Shown here piece after piece: positions 38,295 to 48,329 of a DNA stretch of 64,000 nt. Origin of the DNA: Deinococcus detaillensis. GTDB taxonomy: Bacteria; Deinococcota; Deinococci; Deinococcales; Deinococcaceae. The notes below the pieces were generated by a model that had not been told where the DNA came from, ran no database searches, and worked only from the letters and a program-made list of their open reading frames with translations. Numbering within the stretch: the first letter of the stretch is position 1; every line of letters begins with the position of its first letter. The stretch lies in assembly GCF_007280555.1 (NCBI RefSeq), contig NZ_VKDB01000011.1, positions 1 to 64,000 of the forward strand, given 5' to 3'. A program made the position numbers and the translations under genes.

Positions 38295-38441
38295 ATACAG
38301 CCGGACACCATAGGCGATCAGCAGGACGGCGCTGAGGCCCGCCAGCGGCCAGTTGGCTTTTCGCAGAAAGGTGATCAGCAAAATGGCCCACCCCGCGCAG
38401 AGGGCCACCGTCAGGTAAGTGTTGAAGGAATTGGGCTTCAT
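38271..38441 (-). CDS. Small two-helix membrane protein
   Basis: 56 residues from ATG 38441 with two hydrophobic segments (TYLTVALCAGWAILLITFL and LAGLSAVLLIAYGVRLYLL) joined by a short RKAN loop and ending KRRE. TAAGCT lies 7 nt upstream. Function unknown. Its last 24 bp overlap the end of the opposite PAP2 gene. Confidence 0.6.
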   Translation of the reverse strand: MKPNSFNTYLTVALCAGWAILLITFLRKANWPLAGLSAVLLIAYGVRLYLLTKRRE

Positions 38442-38512
38442 GCCCAGCAGCTTAACGTGTTGTCGGTGCGGAGTTGTCCTGAGCGCCCAGCTCAACTGCT
38501 TAGCCTAAATAT

Positions 38513-39820
38513 TTAGCGCTGACGGCTCTCCAACTGAGCCGCCCGCAAAGCCGCGCCCGCGTCCAGCAGGCCCGCGCCGCAGGTTCTGGCGGGGTTGGCG
38601 TCGCAGCCAAAGGCAAAAGGCTTGGCGGTGCGCTCCAGCAGCGAGATGACTTGGGCGGGCGTCAGCTTGGGACTGAGGCCCATCACCAAACTGGCCACCC
38701 CTGCGACCTGCGGCGCAGCAAAGCTGGTGCCGTTGCGCCGCTGCTCGCCCGCAACTGAGCTAAACACCAGGGGGTCATTCGGCTCGCCGCCCGGAGCCGA
38801 GAGGGCCACACTCGCGCCGTAGTTGGAATAGCTGGCCCGCCACCCGGTTCTGTTGGTGGCGGCCACCGTCAGCACGCCCCGGCAGCCCGCTGGACTGTAG
38901 CTGCCCGCGTCGGCCGCATCGTTGGCCGCTCCGGCGACGATCAGCACGCCCTTTGCCGTCACCTCATCGACGGCTTTCTGGATGCGGGCGTCGCAGCCAC
39001 TCAGGGCGATAAAGTCGGCGTACAAGCTCAGGTTGATGACTTTGGCCGGACGCGCATTGCTCGGCGCTCCTGACACCCGCAGCCCCGCCGCCCAGCGCAG
39101 GCCGTCGATCAAATCTTGCGGAGCGATCAAACCGTCTTCGCCCGCTACCCGCACCGCCAGGATGCGGGCCACCGGATTGATGCCCGCCATGCCCTGATTG
39201 TCGTGCGCCGCCGCGATGATGTTGGCCACCCCCTCGCCGTGATAGCTGAACTGCCCCACCCCTGAGGCGTCGTAATCACGCCCGTCGCCGTCGCCGGAAC
39301 GCTGAGCGTCCGAGACGAAGTCGTAACCGTTGACGAGGCGTCCTGAGAGTTCGGGGTCATTGACGTAGCCGGTGTCCAGCACCGCCACCGTGATGGCCTG
39401 CCCGCCCGTAACCGCCCAGCCCGCTGCCATGTTGATGGCATTGAGGTTCCACTGCTGAGGGTACAAGGGGTCGGTGGGCAATTTGGTGAGGGGTAAGTTG
39501 GTGATGGGCGAAGCTACCGGAGGAGTTGGGGCAGCAGAAAACGGCACGAGCGGCGCGGCAGCTTTGGGCGCGGCGGGCAGTGGGGCCAGTTCTGGTAGAG
39601 CGGGTTTAATCACTGGTTTGGTGGGTGCTGGTGTGGCTGGCTTAGGCGCGGGTACTGGCTTCGGAACCGGACTAATGATTGGTTTGGGCGCGGGCTGGCT
39701 GATCGGCGCGGCGGGAACCTTGGCCTGAGCCACTTGGGCTTGACCTATTTGAACTTGGGCCGCCGCGAACGGCAACAGGGCGCAGGAAAGCAGCAGGAGG
39801 GCAGGTAAGGAGCGGGTCAT
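38513..39820 (-). CDS. Secreted subtilisin-like serine protease (S8)
   Basis: 435 residues. Signal peptide about 1-21, then a Pro/Lys/Ala-rich linker (about 40-85, repeated PKP/PAP units) that could be a cell-wall spacer, and the S8 domain: Asp in [10 protein letters not shown], His in [14 protein letters not shown], Ser in [12 protein letters not shown]. The propeptide is replaced by the linker or is unrecognisable. C-terminal Cys residues ([28 protein letters not shown]) may form disulfides. ATG 39820 is preferred, with CAGACT 6 nt upstream; a TTG 21 nt earlier is possible. Confidence 0.9.
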   Translation of the reverse strand: MTRSLPALLLLSCALLPFAAAQVQIGQAQVAQAKVPAAPISQPAPKPIISPVPKPVPAPKPATPAPTKPVIKPALPELAPLPAAPKAAAPLVPFSAAPTPPVASPITNLPLTKLPTDPLYPQQWNLNAINMAAGWAVTGGQAITVAVLDTGYVNDPELSGRLVNGYDFVSDAQRSGDGDGRDYDASGVGQFSYHGEGVANIIAAAHDNQGMAGINPVARILAVRVAGEDGLIAPQDLIDGLRWAAGLRVSGAPSNARPAKVINLSLYADFIALSGCDARIQKAVDEVTAKGVLIVAGAANDAADAGSYSPAGCRGVLTVAATNRTGWRASYSNYGASVALSAPGGEPNDPLVFSSVAGEQRRNGTSFAAPQVAGVASLVMGLSPKLTPAQVISLLERTAKPFAFGCDANPARTCGAGLLDAGAALRAAQLESRQR

Positions 39821-39925
39821 CTTCCCAGTCTGAAGGCCCAAACTGATGAGCGGCTGAACAGGGCTTTACCTTTAGCGTGCTTTAGCGTTCGCTCCCCGCC
39901 CGCCCGTGATCCTTTACCCTCAAGC

Positions 39926-40690
39926 ATGTCCATTTCCCGCCCCAACCCGCGCCCGGTGGCTGTGCTGACCGGCGCTTCCAGCGGCATCGGCGCGGCCACT
40001 GCCCGTGAGCTTTCGCGCCGGGGCTACGCGCTGGTGCTGGCCGCCCGCCGACTGGAAGCGCTGGAAGCCCTCCGCAGCGAACTCGATTCCAGCGGTGAAC
40101 GGATCATCACCGTGCAGGCCGACGTGACTGAAGATGCCGACCGTAGGCACTTGATGGCAGAAGCTCTGCGGCAGTTTGGCCGAATCGACGCCCTGATCAA
40201 CAACGCCGGAATCAGCATCGCCCGGGGCATGTGGTGGGACGACCCCGACCCGGTGCGGGTGTTGAAAACCAATTTGGACGCGCCGATTGAGTTGACCCGC
40301 TTGGTACTCCCCGCCATGCGGGCCCGCAGGCACGGCCAGATCGTCAACGTGGCTTCGGTGGCGGGCATAGTTGCGTTTCAGGGCATCTACAGCGCCAGCA
40401 AATTCGGTCTGCGCGGCTTTTCGCTGGCCCTGCGGCGTGAACTGCTCGGCAGCGGCGTGAATGTCAGCTTGGTGTCGCCGGGATTTATCAAAACCGAGCT
40501 GACGGCAGGCGCGAGCATCCCCATGCCGGGTCCGGAGATCGTGGCCAGAGCCATTGCTGACGTGCTGGAGAGGCCCAAACGCGAAGTGCTGGTGCCGAGT
40601 TGGTACCGCTTGCCCGCCTTCCTTGAGCAAATCGCCCCCAGTTTGGTGGACAGCGTTACGGCGCTGATGCGCTCCAAGCGTTACCGCTGA
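39926..40690 (+). CDS. SDR-family oxidoreductase
   Basis: 254 residues, classical short-chain dehydrogenase length. Nucleotide-binding [21 protein letters not shown], and the catalytic Ser-Tyr-Lys in [24 protein letters not shown] at the end of beta2 suggests NADP preference. The substrate cannot be told from sequence. TACCCT lies 5 nt before the ATG. Confidence 0.88.
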   Translation: MSISRPNPRPVAVLTGASSGIGAATARELSRRGYALVLAARRLEALEALRSELDSSGERIITVQADVTEDADRRHLMAEALRQFGRIDALINNAGISIARGMWWDDPDPVRVLKTNLDAPIELTRLVLPAMRARRHGQIVNVASVAGIVAFQGIYSASKFGLRGFSLALRRELLGSGVNVSLVSPGFIKTELTAGASIPMPGPEIVARAIADVLERPKREVLVPSWYRLPAFLEQIAPSLVDSVTALMRSKRYR

Positions 40691-40740
40691 GGAGGTTGCA
40701 GATTGCTAAGCCGCCGTACAGTGCGCTTCCCGCAACTCTC

Positions 40741-40746
40741 TAGACT
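40741..40746 (+). promoter_or_regulatory. -10 box of the App1-gene leader ORF
   Basis: TAGACT, 7 nt before ATG 40754 of an 8-codon ORF that overlaps the App1-type gene. Confidence 0.5.
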
Positions 40747-40753
40747 GACTTAC

Positions 40754-40780
40754 ATGGGATTTGCCGAGGTCAGCCGATGA
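40754..40780 (+). CDS. Leader ORF of 8 codons coupled to the App1-type gene
   Basis: ATG 40754 opens MGFAEVSR and ends at TGA 40778-40780, overlapping ATG 40777 of the next gene. TAGACT lies 7 nt upstream. GAGGT inside the mini-ORF lies 6 nt before the main ATG, so the mini-ORF may load ribosomes that then reinitiate. Confidence 0.4.
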   Translation: MGFAEVSR

Positions 40781-42111
40781 ATCAGCCCAGCTCCAGCCAG
40801 CCTCCAGCAAATCAAGTGGCAAGTTCAGTGCCCGTACTCGGCCCTCGCCAGCAGCTCCGGCAACTCATCAAGCGCCTGTTCACCGGGCTGCGGCAGGTTG
40901 TGGCCCAGCAGCTCAGCCTCAAGCAACTGGGCCGCCGCCTTCAACCCGCCTTCGAGCGGCTGGTGGCCGTTGTAGACGCCCGTTTTTCGGCGTTTATTCA
41001 GCCGCGCCGCCGCAGGGGCGACATCATCATCACGCCTTACACCGGCTGGGGCACGCCGCAGCACCTCGAACTGACCGGGCGGGTCTTGCTGCCGCGCACC
41101 GTACATCCGCCGAGGCGAGGTGATCCGAGGTGGCGCAATTTTTTGAGTATCGTGCGGCGTCTTTTGTCACGTGAAGTCGGCGGTGTGACGGTTCACGGCG
41201 TCTTAGAGGGCCACACCGTCAGCGCCGTGTCGAACACCGACGGGTTTTTTACCCTGACTTGGGATCGGCCTGACCAAATAGCCGAAAGCGTTCAAAAAGA
41301 AGGCTGGCTGGAGGCCTCGCTCTACATCGAGGGCCGCAGCAAAACCATCTTTGCGCCGCTGCGGGTCATCGCTTCGCCGCGTTTTGCCGTTATCAGCGAC
41401 CTAGACGACACCGTGCTGAAATCGGACGTGACCAGCTTGCCGCAGATGCTCGGCACAGTGCTGACCGGCAACGCCCGCACCCGCTTGCCGTTTCCTGGGG
41501 TCAGTGCCCTCTACCGCGCTCTGGTAAGAGAGCCGGGCGGTTCCAACCCGATTTTTTATGTCTCCAGCAGTCCTTGGAATTTTTACGATTTGCTGTGGAC
41601 GTTTCTCAGGTACCGCCGCTTGCCGCTGGGGCCGATTTTCCTTCGCCACTGGGGCAGCGAACTGTTTTCCGGTGGAGCGCACCACAAGCACAGCATCATC
41701 GAGCGCCTCATGAAAACCTATCCGGCCCTGCCTTTTGTGTTGATCGGCGACAGCGGCGAGCAAGACCCCGAAATTTACGCCGAAGTGGTACGGCGCAATC
41801 CGGGGCGGGTGCTGGCGGTGTACATCCGCAGGGTGACAGGTGAGGCGCGGGACGCGGGCGTGCAGCAGCTCAGCGCTGAGGTGAAAAAGGCGGGCGTGGA
41901 ACTGGTGCTGACCCGCGACTCGCTGGCCGCCGCTTTTCACGCCATGGCGATGGGCCTGATCTCACCCAGCGAACTCAGGAGCGTGATTCAGTCGGTGGAG
42001 AAGTCATTTTCGCCGGTTGATTTTTTTCAGGCCAAGCAGGAGCAGTTCAGCCAACGGCCCAAGCTGCCGTGCCGTGAGCGGAGCAAAAGCCAGAAGCCAG
42101 AAGCCAGCTGA
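40777..42111 (+). CDS. App1-type (DUF2183) phosphatase
   Basis: 444 residues. The DUF2183 core is clear: [13 protein letters not shown] (DxDxT catalytic motif, about 208-220), [25 protein letters not shown] and [18 protein letters not shown] (third motif). Known members dephosphorylate phosphatidate or act on phosphoinositides; the bacterial substrate is unclear. The first about 90 residues are Gln/Arg-rich and probably disordered or peripheral. Start overlaps an 8-codon leader ORF. Confidence 0.88.
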   Translation: MNQPSSSQPPANQVASSVPVLGPRQQLRQLIKRLFTGLRQVVAQQLSLKQLGRRLQPAFERLVAVVDARFSAFIQPRRRRGDIIITPYTGWGTPQHLELTGRVLLPRTVHPPRRGDPRWRNFLSIVRRLLSREVGGVTVHGVLEGHTVSAVSNTDGFFTLTWDRPDQIAESVQKEGWLEASLYIEGRSKTIFAPLRVIASPRFAVISDLDDTVLKSDVTSLPQMLGTVLTGNARTRLPFPGVSALYRALVREPGGSNPIFYVSSSPWNFYDLLWTFLRYRRLPLGPIFLRHWGSELFSGGAHHKHSIIERLMKTYPALPFVLIGDSGEQDPEIYAEVVRRNPGRVLAVYIRRVTGEARDAGVQQLSAEVKKAGVELVLTRDSLAAAFHAMAMGLISPSELRSVIQSVEKSFSPVDFFQAKQEQFSQRPKLPCRERSKSQKPEAS

Positions 42112-42171
42112 GCGCCGAGTTGCCCAGCCTTGCCCCGCGCCCTCAGCTCGGCGGCGCGGCACAATACAACC

Positions 42172-43344
42172 ATGACCAAGCCCCCTGCTCCCCACATTCC
42201 CCTCAACCGCCCCCGCCTGATCGCCCCCGGCCCGGTGGAAGTCTCGCCCGCGACTTTGCTGGCCCTCGCCCAGCCGCAGATGCACCACCGCACTCCGCAG
42301 GCCCGCGCCAAGTTTTTGGAGGTGCGCGGCAAGCTCACTCAGTTGCTCGGTGACGCTTTTGAAGCGGTGATCGTGACCGGCAGCGGCACAGCGGCGTTCG
42401 AGGGCGCACTCGTCAGCCTCGTTCCGGCGGGAGCCAAAGTCGTCAACGCTTCGGCGGGCAAGTTCAGTGAGCGCTGGGGTGAGATGGCCGAGCGTCTTGG
42501 CTACGCCGTGGTGAAAGTGCAAAAGCCCTGGGGCGAGTTGCTGGACGCTGGCGAAATCGCCGCTGCCTGCCAAGACGCCTACGCCCTGACCATCACCCAC
42601 TCGGAGACCAGCACCGGAGCGCTGCACGATTTGGAGTCGATTGCGGCGGCGGCCAAAGCCGTCAATCCGGACATCGTGATTATTGCCGACTGCGTCACCA
42701 GCTACGGCGTGGCCGAACTGCGCCCGGGGGCCTGGCAAGTGGACGTGATCGTGTCTGGATCGCAAAAAGCGGCGGCCACCCCGCCCGGACTGGGTTTCGT
42801 GTTGTTTAGCCCAGAAGCCGAGAGTAAGCTCATCAAAAATACCCCCAAAGGCTTTTACCTCGACCTAGAGCGTGAGCTGCGCGGCCAGAAGGAAGCCAAC
42901 ACGCCGCAGACGCCGGCCATCAATCTGATTTATGCTCTAGATGTCTCGCTAGACCGCTTGCTGAGCGTGCCGTTGGAAGTCTTGTGGGCCGAGAAAAAAC
43001 GCCAGAACGACGCCCTGATCGCGGCGGGGGACGCGCTGGGCTGCCGCTCTTGGTCGGGCCGCCCCACGCCCGCCGTCGCGGTGCTGATGCCGCCCGCTGG
43101 CAGCGGTGTTAAGCGGATCGGGGGTAAACAGGTGGCCGCCGCACTCGCCGATATGAACCAGCGTGCCCTGCCGGGCCAAGCGCCGCATGAGGACACCGTG
43201 TTCCGCATCTCCACGCTCGGTTACGCCGACCGCTATGACGCGCTGGCGGTGGCGGGCATCTTGGAAGACGCCTTCAGCGCTTTGGGTCACCCGTTTGAGC
43301 GCGGCGCGGCGGTGTCGGCAGCTTGGCAGGTGCTGTCCAAGTAA
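42172..43344 (+). CDS. Class V aminotransferase (serine/alanine-glyoxylate type)
   Basis: 390 residues, PLP-dependent, fold type [13 protein letters not shown] at the N terminus, [12 protein letters not shown] for phosphate binding, [13 protein letters not shown], and PLP Lys in [13 protein letters not shown]. Closest to the serine-pyruvate/alanine-glyoxylate aminotransferase group; it could serve serine synthesis or degradation. CACAAT lies 6 nt before ATG 42172. Confidence 0.87.
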   Translation: MTKPPAPHIPLNRPRLIAPGPVEVSPATLLALAQPQMHHRTPQARAKFLEVRGKLTQLLGDAFEAVIVTGSGTAAFEGALVSLVPAGAKVVNASAGKFSERWGEMAERLGYAVVKVQKPWGELLDAGEIAAACQDAYALTITHSETSTGALHDLESIAAAAKAVNPDIVIIADCVTSYGVAELRPGAWQVDVIVSGSQKAAATPPGLGFVLFSPEAESKLIKNTPKGFYLDLERELRGQKEANTPQTPAINLIYALDVSLDRLLSVPLEVLWAEKKRQNDALIAAGDALGCRSWSGRPTPAVAVLMPPAGSGVKRIGGKQVAAALADMNQRALPGQAPHEDTVFRISTLGYADRYDALAVAGILEDAFSALGHPFERGAAVSAAWQVLSK

Positions 43345-43495
43345 GTAGAGCAAGATTACCGTTTCGGGATTCCGCGTCTTGGGCAGAGCAGCTTCTTGAC
43401 CAGAGCAGCGCCGATGACGACGCTTGGTCGCACCTATTGGGCCTGCCCGCTCCGCTCGGTTTATCTAAAGATAAGAGTGTACTTAAAGTCAGCGC

Positions 43496-43984
<489 letters not shown>

Positions 43985-44028
43985 GCTCGCCAGTGTCGCA
44001 GAATATAAAGTTCAGGTGGTGATGATCA

Positions 44029-44367
44029 GTGGCAAACATTAAAACGGCGGCGGAACTGGGCTTGCGGATAGACACGCTGGCCGATATTCCCGACATGATC
44101 GGCGCGGGCTTTGGACTAGACGGCCTCATTCTTAGTGAAGCCGAGCTGGGGGACGAGTTTTTTCGGCTGAGTAGCGGCCTGGCGGGTGAACTGTTTCAGA
44201 AGTTCGTGAATTACCGCTTGCCGGTGGCGTTGGTGCTGCCCGATTTCTCGGCGCATTGTGAGCGCTTTGCTGAGCTGGCTTATGAGCATTCACGCCACTC
44301 GGCGGTGAGGTTCGTGACTTCTCAGGAGGAGGCGCTGGAGTGGCTGAGTCGCCAAGTCAACTCATAA
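44029..44367 (+). CDS. DUF4180 domain protein
   Basis: 112 residues from GTG. The family pattern SGLAGELFQKFVNYRLPVAL and DFSAHCERFAELAYEHSR is visible. DUF4180 proteins have no known function. AGGTGG lies 9 nt before the GTG. Its last 6 bp overlap the end of the convergent esterase gene. Confidence 0.85.
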   Translation: MANIKTAAELGLRIDTLADIPDMIGAGFGLDGLILSEAELGDEFFRLSSGLAGELFQKFVNYRLPVALVLPDFSAHCERFAELAYEHSRHSAVRFVTSQEEALEWLSRQVNS

Positions 44368-45477
44368 ATGGTGAGATAAACCCTCAAGCCACCAGCGCAT
44401 GAATCCCGGCAACCGCTCACGCCAAGCGCTTTCGTCGTGCCAGTGACCTTCTCCAATTTGCAAATTGACCTCGGCAACGTGCGGGGCGCTGCGAACGGCA
44501 AACCACCGCGCTTCACCAACGGCGGCAACGGCGTCTTCCGCCAACACGCCTTCACAAGTGCCCATATCCACATACAAGCGCAGCTCTGGCGCGGGGTGGG
44601 CCTGCGCGAAGTCCAGCAGCGCAAAGTCCTGCACCCACAAGCTGGGGCTGAACGCGCCGCAAGTGCCCCACACCTCCGGGCGGGTCAGCGTGCCGTAAAG
44701 CGAGGCCGCGCCGCCGAAGCTGCTCCCCGCCTGCGCCGTGAACACCGCCTCTGGGCGGGTGCGAAACTGGGCGTTAATGAGTGGTTTGAGCGTCTGGGTC
44801 AAAAAGGTCTGGTGCGCGGGCGCGGTGGACGTGAAGCCGTTGGCCCGAATCGGAAACGGCACGTAATCGTTGGCGCGGTGCTGCTCCCGCACGTAAACGG
44901 CCACCACGATGCAGGGCAAGCCTTCTGCTGCCAACTGACTCGCCGCAGAGTCCGCCGCCCAGACTTCACCCGCAAAACTCGTCGCTGAATCAAAAACATT
45001 TTGTCCGTCGTGTAAATACAAAACGGGCAATCGCTGCGCCTGCTCAGCATACTCCGGCGGCGTCCAGACCAGCACCTTCAAGTCGTCACTGAGTTCGGGG
45101 CTGTAAACCGTAAGCTCCTGAATGCCCACCGCGAGCGTAGACGGCCTCCCCGCGCCGCCGTGCAGATCTCGCCAACTTGTGACTTTGATCTGGTGGCTGG
45201 CCGCGCCCTGCACCACCGTTCGGCGCTCAGGTCGGCGCTCTCCCCACAGATCGCCTTCCTCACTTTCAGCACTGCCCCGCGTGACTTTGTAACTCAGCAG
45301 CGCTCCAATCGGGAAATCGGCTTTCAATACACCGTCCACAAATTTGTAGTCCGGCAGCGCGGGCGCGTAGTCGCTCAAGTTGGTCTGCAGGTAAAACTCG
45401 GCGTCGGCGGGTGTGGTCGGCGGAACGTCCAGCACGAAGGTTTGCTCGGCGGTGGGCATGAAAGGGGAGAAGATCAC
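44362..45477 (-). CDS. Putative esterase (enterochelin esterase-like, alpha/beta hydrolase)
   Basis: 371 residues. The N-terminal about 115 residues form a beta-domain (FVLDVPPTTPADAEFYL) like the substrate-binding part of enterochelin esterases; then the hydrolase domain with VLYLHDGQNVFD, nucleophile Ser in GSSFGGAASLYG and a C-terminal His in GHWHDESAW. No signal peptide. GTG 45477 is supported by TAGACT 6 nt upstream; an ATG lies at 45459. Confidence 0.87.
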   Translation of the reverse strand: MIFSPFMPTAEQTFVLDVPPTTPADAEFYLQTNLSDYAPALPDYKFVDGVLKADFPIGALLSYKVTRGSAESEEGDLWGERRPERRTVVQGAASHQIKVTSWRDLHGGAGRPSTLAVGIQELTVYSPELSDDLKVLVWTPPEYAEQAQRLPVLYLHDGQNVFDSATSFAGEVWAADSAASQLAAEGLPCIVVAVYVREQHRANDYVPFPIRANGFTSTAPAHQTFLTQTLKPLINAQFRTRPEAVFTAQAGSSFGGAASLYGTLTRPEVWGTCGAFSPSLWVQDFALLDFAQAHPAPELRLYVDMGTCEGVLAEDAVAAVGEARWFAVRSAPHVAEVNLQIGEGHWHDESAWRERLPGFMRWWLEGLSHHL

Positions 45478-45483
45478 GGGTTG

Positions 45484-45489
45484 AGTCTA
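45484..45489 (-). promoter_or_regulatory. -10 box of the esterase gene (leaderless, GTG start)
   Basis: TAGACT, 6 nt before GTG 45477. Confidence 0.45.
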
Positions 45490-45500
45490 AGTCAATCCCT

Positions 45501-46004
45501 TCAATGGCTGGTACCGCAGGCTTGGTCGACCCTTTTGAGCAAACTGGGAAAGCGGTGCGGCCCGGCCATCTGCTTAATCAAGCTGGCGGCCCGCAGCGCA
45601 CTTATGCCAGCCGCCGTAACAAACAGCGGGCGCTGACTGTTGCCCCGCTGGACTGGCAGCGCGTGCGGCGAGCCTCGGAACGCAGTTTTGCCCACTCCAA
45701 TCACCGCTACATGTTGCCCAAGCGCCTCAAAAAGATGCCAGCCCAAGCCGGGTTGCCCAGCGGCGTCCAGGGTCACGTAGCCGTCAACGACCACGACCTC
45801 AAGCTGGTCAGCCAAAGGCCCAAGCACCGGTAAAAGACACGGCAATTCGCGTAGGTAAAACGCTCGTGGCTGATAGGCAGCCACTTGCGGCGTGGTGTGC
45901 AAAATAAGTTTGGTTTCCTGAGCGTCTGACCACGCCTCGAACAGCATGGCAGCGGTGCGGGCGCTGCCATCTGAACGGTAATCGACATCTACGTAGGCCA
46001 GCAT
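45501..46004 (-). CDS. Divergent endonuclease V-like protein
   Basis: 167 residues, about 50 shorter than typical endonuclease V. Aligning motifs by eye: YVDVDYRSDGSARTAA (first catalytic Asp, D6), YQPRAFYLRELPCLL (wedge Tyr44 and Glu53), VVVDGYV (Asp74; the usual DGHG histidine is missing) and VIGVGKTAF. The C-terminal catalytic His of VGHRIS is replaced (TAAGISAL). So the family match is probable but the enzyme may be inactive or altered. It starts 10 nt after the Lrp regulator stop, in the same operon. Confidence 0.65.
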   Translation of the reverse strand: MLAYVDVDYRSDGSARTAAMLFEAWSDAQETKLILHTTPQVAAYQPRAFYLRELPCLLPVLGPLADQLEVVVVDGYVTLDAAGQPGLGWHLFEALGQHVAVIGVGKTAFRGSPHALPVQRGNSQRPLFVTAAGISALRAASLIKQMAGPHRFPSLLKRVDQACGTSH

Positions 46005-46014
46005 CTCAACCCGC

Positions 46015-46482
46015 TCAGACTTGTTTGGGCAAAGTCAGCCGCTTGCCTTCCAGCGGACTGCTCAGCACGATAGAGGTGTCGCAGGTAAAACCCATTTGAA
46101 TCAGCTCGTCAAGCAGATGTTCGAGCGCGGCCACGTCCGGCAGGGCCACTTTGAGAATGCAGGAATTATCGCCCGTCACCGAGTGGCATTCCAGCACGCC
46201 GTCATTGTCCTGCGCCCAGCGCACCAATTCAGGATCGCGCTTGCCGCTGCCCTGCACCCCCACAAAGGCGGTGATGGCGCGGCCTAGCGGCTTGCTGGCG
46301 ATGCGTGCGCCGTAGCCCAAAATCACGCCGCCCTCTTCCAAGCGCCGCACCCGCTCGGTAACGGCAGGGGCCGACAAGCCCACCCGCCGCCCCAGCTCGC
46401 GCATCGACAAGCGGGCGTCTTCCTGAACTTCTTCTAAAATGCGCTGATCCAAGGGGTCAAGGGTTTGGCCGAAGTGCTTCAT
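46015..46482 (-). CDS. Lrp/AsnC-family transcriptional regulator
   Basis: 155 residues. N-terminal winged helix (LDQRILEEVQEDARLSMREL, VGLSAPAVTERVRRLEEGG) and a C-terminal RAM/AsnC effector domain (VLECHSVTGDNSCILKVALPD). Typically senses an amino acid. TAAACT lies 6 nt before the ATG. Followed by the endonuclease V-like gene. Confidence 0.92.
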   Translation of the reverse strand: MKHFGQTLDPLDQRILEEVQEDARLSMRELGRRVGLSAPAVTERVRRLEEGGVILGYGARIASKPLGRAITAFVGVQGSGKRDPELVRWAQDNDGVLECHSVTGDNSCILKVALPDVAALEHLLDELIQMGFTCDTSIVLSSPLEGKRLTLPKQV

Positions 46483-46594
46483 GCTGCCAGTTTAGCGTGA
46501 TTGTTTTCAAACGCAAAGCCCCGCGTGCCGTTTGAGAGGGAATGGGGAAATTGGCCGAGCGTTTGGTGTGCGGGGAGTGGAGTTGCGCTTTTGC

Positions 46595-47092
46595 TCAGCG
46601 ATAAAGTAAGTTCAGTACTTTCAGCAGATTGCCTTTGGCCGACTCGCCCGTGTGCAAGCGGCGGCGCAACTCGGTGGGCCTCAGCCACTCCGCGCTGGAA
46701 AAGTCATCTGGGTTGAGCGTGGGCGTGTCGTCGGTCAGCATTTCGTAGACGTGCATAAAGCTGCTCAGATTGGTGTGATGCGGGCTGAACTCGGCCAGCA
46801 GCTTGAAGCCGAGCGCGTCCACATCTACCCCCAATTCTTCGCGTACCTCGCGGCGCAGGGCATCGTCGTACGTTTCACTCGCCTGCACGCCGCCGCCCAC
46901 ACTGAAATCGAGGGCGCTGGGAAAATGGGCTTTGTGGGCGGTGCGCCGTGGAATCAGTAAACCGCCCGCGCTGTTTTTAAGGAAGGCATTCACGCTGCGG
47001 ATATTTTTGGTGCCGCCTACTTGCGAACGTCAAACCGTGCCGATGGGGTGGCCATTATCGTCCAGCAAATCCAGCAGTTCGTCAGTATTCAT
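46595..47092 (-). pseudogene. Nudix hydrolase interrupted by an in-frame TGA
   Basis: A start at ATG 47092 reads 20 codons of typical N terminus (ending NGHPIGTV), then TGA at 47030-47032, then continues in the same frame (RSQVGGTKNIRSVNAFL...) through a complete Nudix box, GGGVQASETYDDALRREVREELGVD at about 68-92 of the undisturbed frame. Thus a single stop codon splits the gene. GTG 46993 could start only a shortened 132-residue protein lacking the first strands. The stop is followed by C. The gene follows mazG-like 47103 by 10 bp. Could be a real pseudogene, readthrough, or a sequence error. Confidence 0.8.
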
Positions 47093-47102
47093 AAAATCCC
47101 AC

Positions 47103-47420
47103 TCATGCCGTTTCGCTGTCCACGCGCCCATGCTCAGCGAGCCGCTGCCGCATCTTACTCAGCGTCAAGTCGGCGCACTCACTGAGATTGAGATTTGCCG
47201 CTTCGGAGAGCAGGGCGAGGTCAACCAGCACGTCGCCGAGTTCTTCTCTGAAGCCGGGCGTGACGCCAAACGCCTGCGTACCGTAAGCACTGGCTTTGAT
47301 GACTTCCTTGGCGAGTTCGCCCAGTTCCGAAACCAGCATCTGAAAACGGATTTCCACGCCCACCGCCAAATGATTGCCGAATTCTTGCCGCACGCTGGAA
47401 CCGAGAGCATCTAAATCCAT
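47103..47420 (-). CDS. MazG-like nucleotide pyrophosphohydrolase
   Basis: 105 residues. The all-alpha NTP pyrophosphatase pattern is visible: VSELGELAKEV (ExxE) and REELGDVLVDLALLSEAANL (ExxD). Such enzymes clean nucleotide pools by removing pyrophosphate. TATTTT lies 6 nt before the ATG. The damaged Nudix gene follows at 10 bp, so the two form a house-cleaning pair. Confidence 0.85.
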   Translation of the reverse strand: MDLDALGSSVRQEFGNHLAVGVEIRFQMLVSELGELAKEVIKASAYGTQAFGVTPGFREELGDVLVDLALLSEAANLNLSECADLTLSKMRQRLAEHGRVDSETA

Positions 47421-47500
47421 TCGCTCAAAATAGCCCGTTGTCCAGAGCAGCTAACGCCAGGGTTAGATCTCTAGCGTGCCAACTGAGCGCCCACGACCCA

Positions 47501-48183
47501 TCAATCGGCGGTCTGCTCCTCCGCTTCATTTTGCGTCTTGCCTTCCATCTCTTCTTCACTGATGGCATGCTGCTCGGTGTCTTCCTCGAACAGTTCTTTT
47601 TTGGCGCGGGCTGTCACGTCAGGAGCTTTGGTTTGCTGAGCAATTTTGGCTTGGTGACCGTGCCGCTGAAAAAAGACCAAAGCGGTGATGACAAGACTTA
47701 AAGCTGCCCCAAATTCTAAAGTTTCTAGGGGATTTTGCCAGCGCACCAAATGTTCTAGAAAAGTAACTGCCAGAATCACAATGACCACGCTGACGATCTT
47801 TTCTTCCAAATCGTGTAGCGTCTCTACACCCAACGAAACCGTCAAATTGAGCGGCGCAATAAATAAGCTGTACAAACCGACACCGATAATATAGAACACC
47901 ACTGCTTTAAGCATAGTGCTGACGATTTCCAAAAAAGAAATGGTCAATGTGATCGCTTCAAAGTGCCCTTTGCCGATGCCATTAATCACACTTGTACCTG
48001 CTCCCCAGATGCCCATGACAGCTTGCACGATGCCAATTAAAAACAGTGCCAATGCCACCAGCAACACCGAGGCGACCGCCAGCAGCACGATATAGCGCGA
48101 ACGGCCAATGGCGCGGCTAAATGGGGTGGGGGGACGGTCAGTGCTGGAACTGTTGGAAAAGTGGATTCGGGTTGGGTGGTCAT
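47501..48183 (-). pseudogene. YqhA-family membrane protein gene, frameshifted at a G6/C6 tract
   Basis: The long frame (48088 to 47501) has four hydrophobic helices (VLLVALALFLIGIV, FYIIGVGLYSLFI, VVIVILAVTFLEHLV, LSLVITALVFF) and an acidic tail, matching the YqhA family, but it starts mid-helix. The correct upstream residues (SRAIGRSRYIVLL) are in the same frame up to about 48130. The only good start, ATG 48183 (TACACT 7 nt upstream), is in another frame (MTTQPESTFPTVPALTVPP) and would join if the C6 run at 48128-48133 (minus strand) had one more C. Either a disabled gene, a phase-variable switch, or an error. Confidence 0.7.
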
Positions 48184-48190
48184 CGGTGTG

Positions 48191-48196
48191 AGTGTA
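48191..48196 (-). promoter_or_regulatory. -10 box of the YqhA-family gene
   Basis: TACACT on the minus strand, 7 nt before ATG 48183. It supports that ATG as the original start. Confidence 0.45.
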
Positions 48197-48264
48197 TGTG
48201 CAAAGAAGCCAGATATGGGCATGCCGAAAGACAGTCTGAATTGGTGCTCAGCGTAGAAAAAGGC

Positions 48265-48307
48265 AAAAAACTGCCCTCAACCATAAATTGTCTTTGGAGT
48301 TGAGGGC
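48265..48307 (-). terminator. Intrinsic terminator after lysX
   Basis: Minus strand GCCCTCAAC / GTTGAGGGC (48299-48307 with 48273-48281), 17-nt loop, then AG and six T (48265-48270). It closes the lysine cluster. Confidence 0.9.
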
Positions 48308-48329
48308 GTCTAAGATTTGATTTTTCTGT

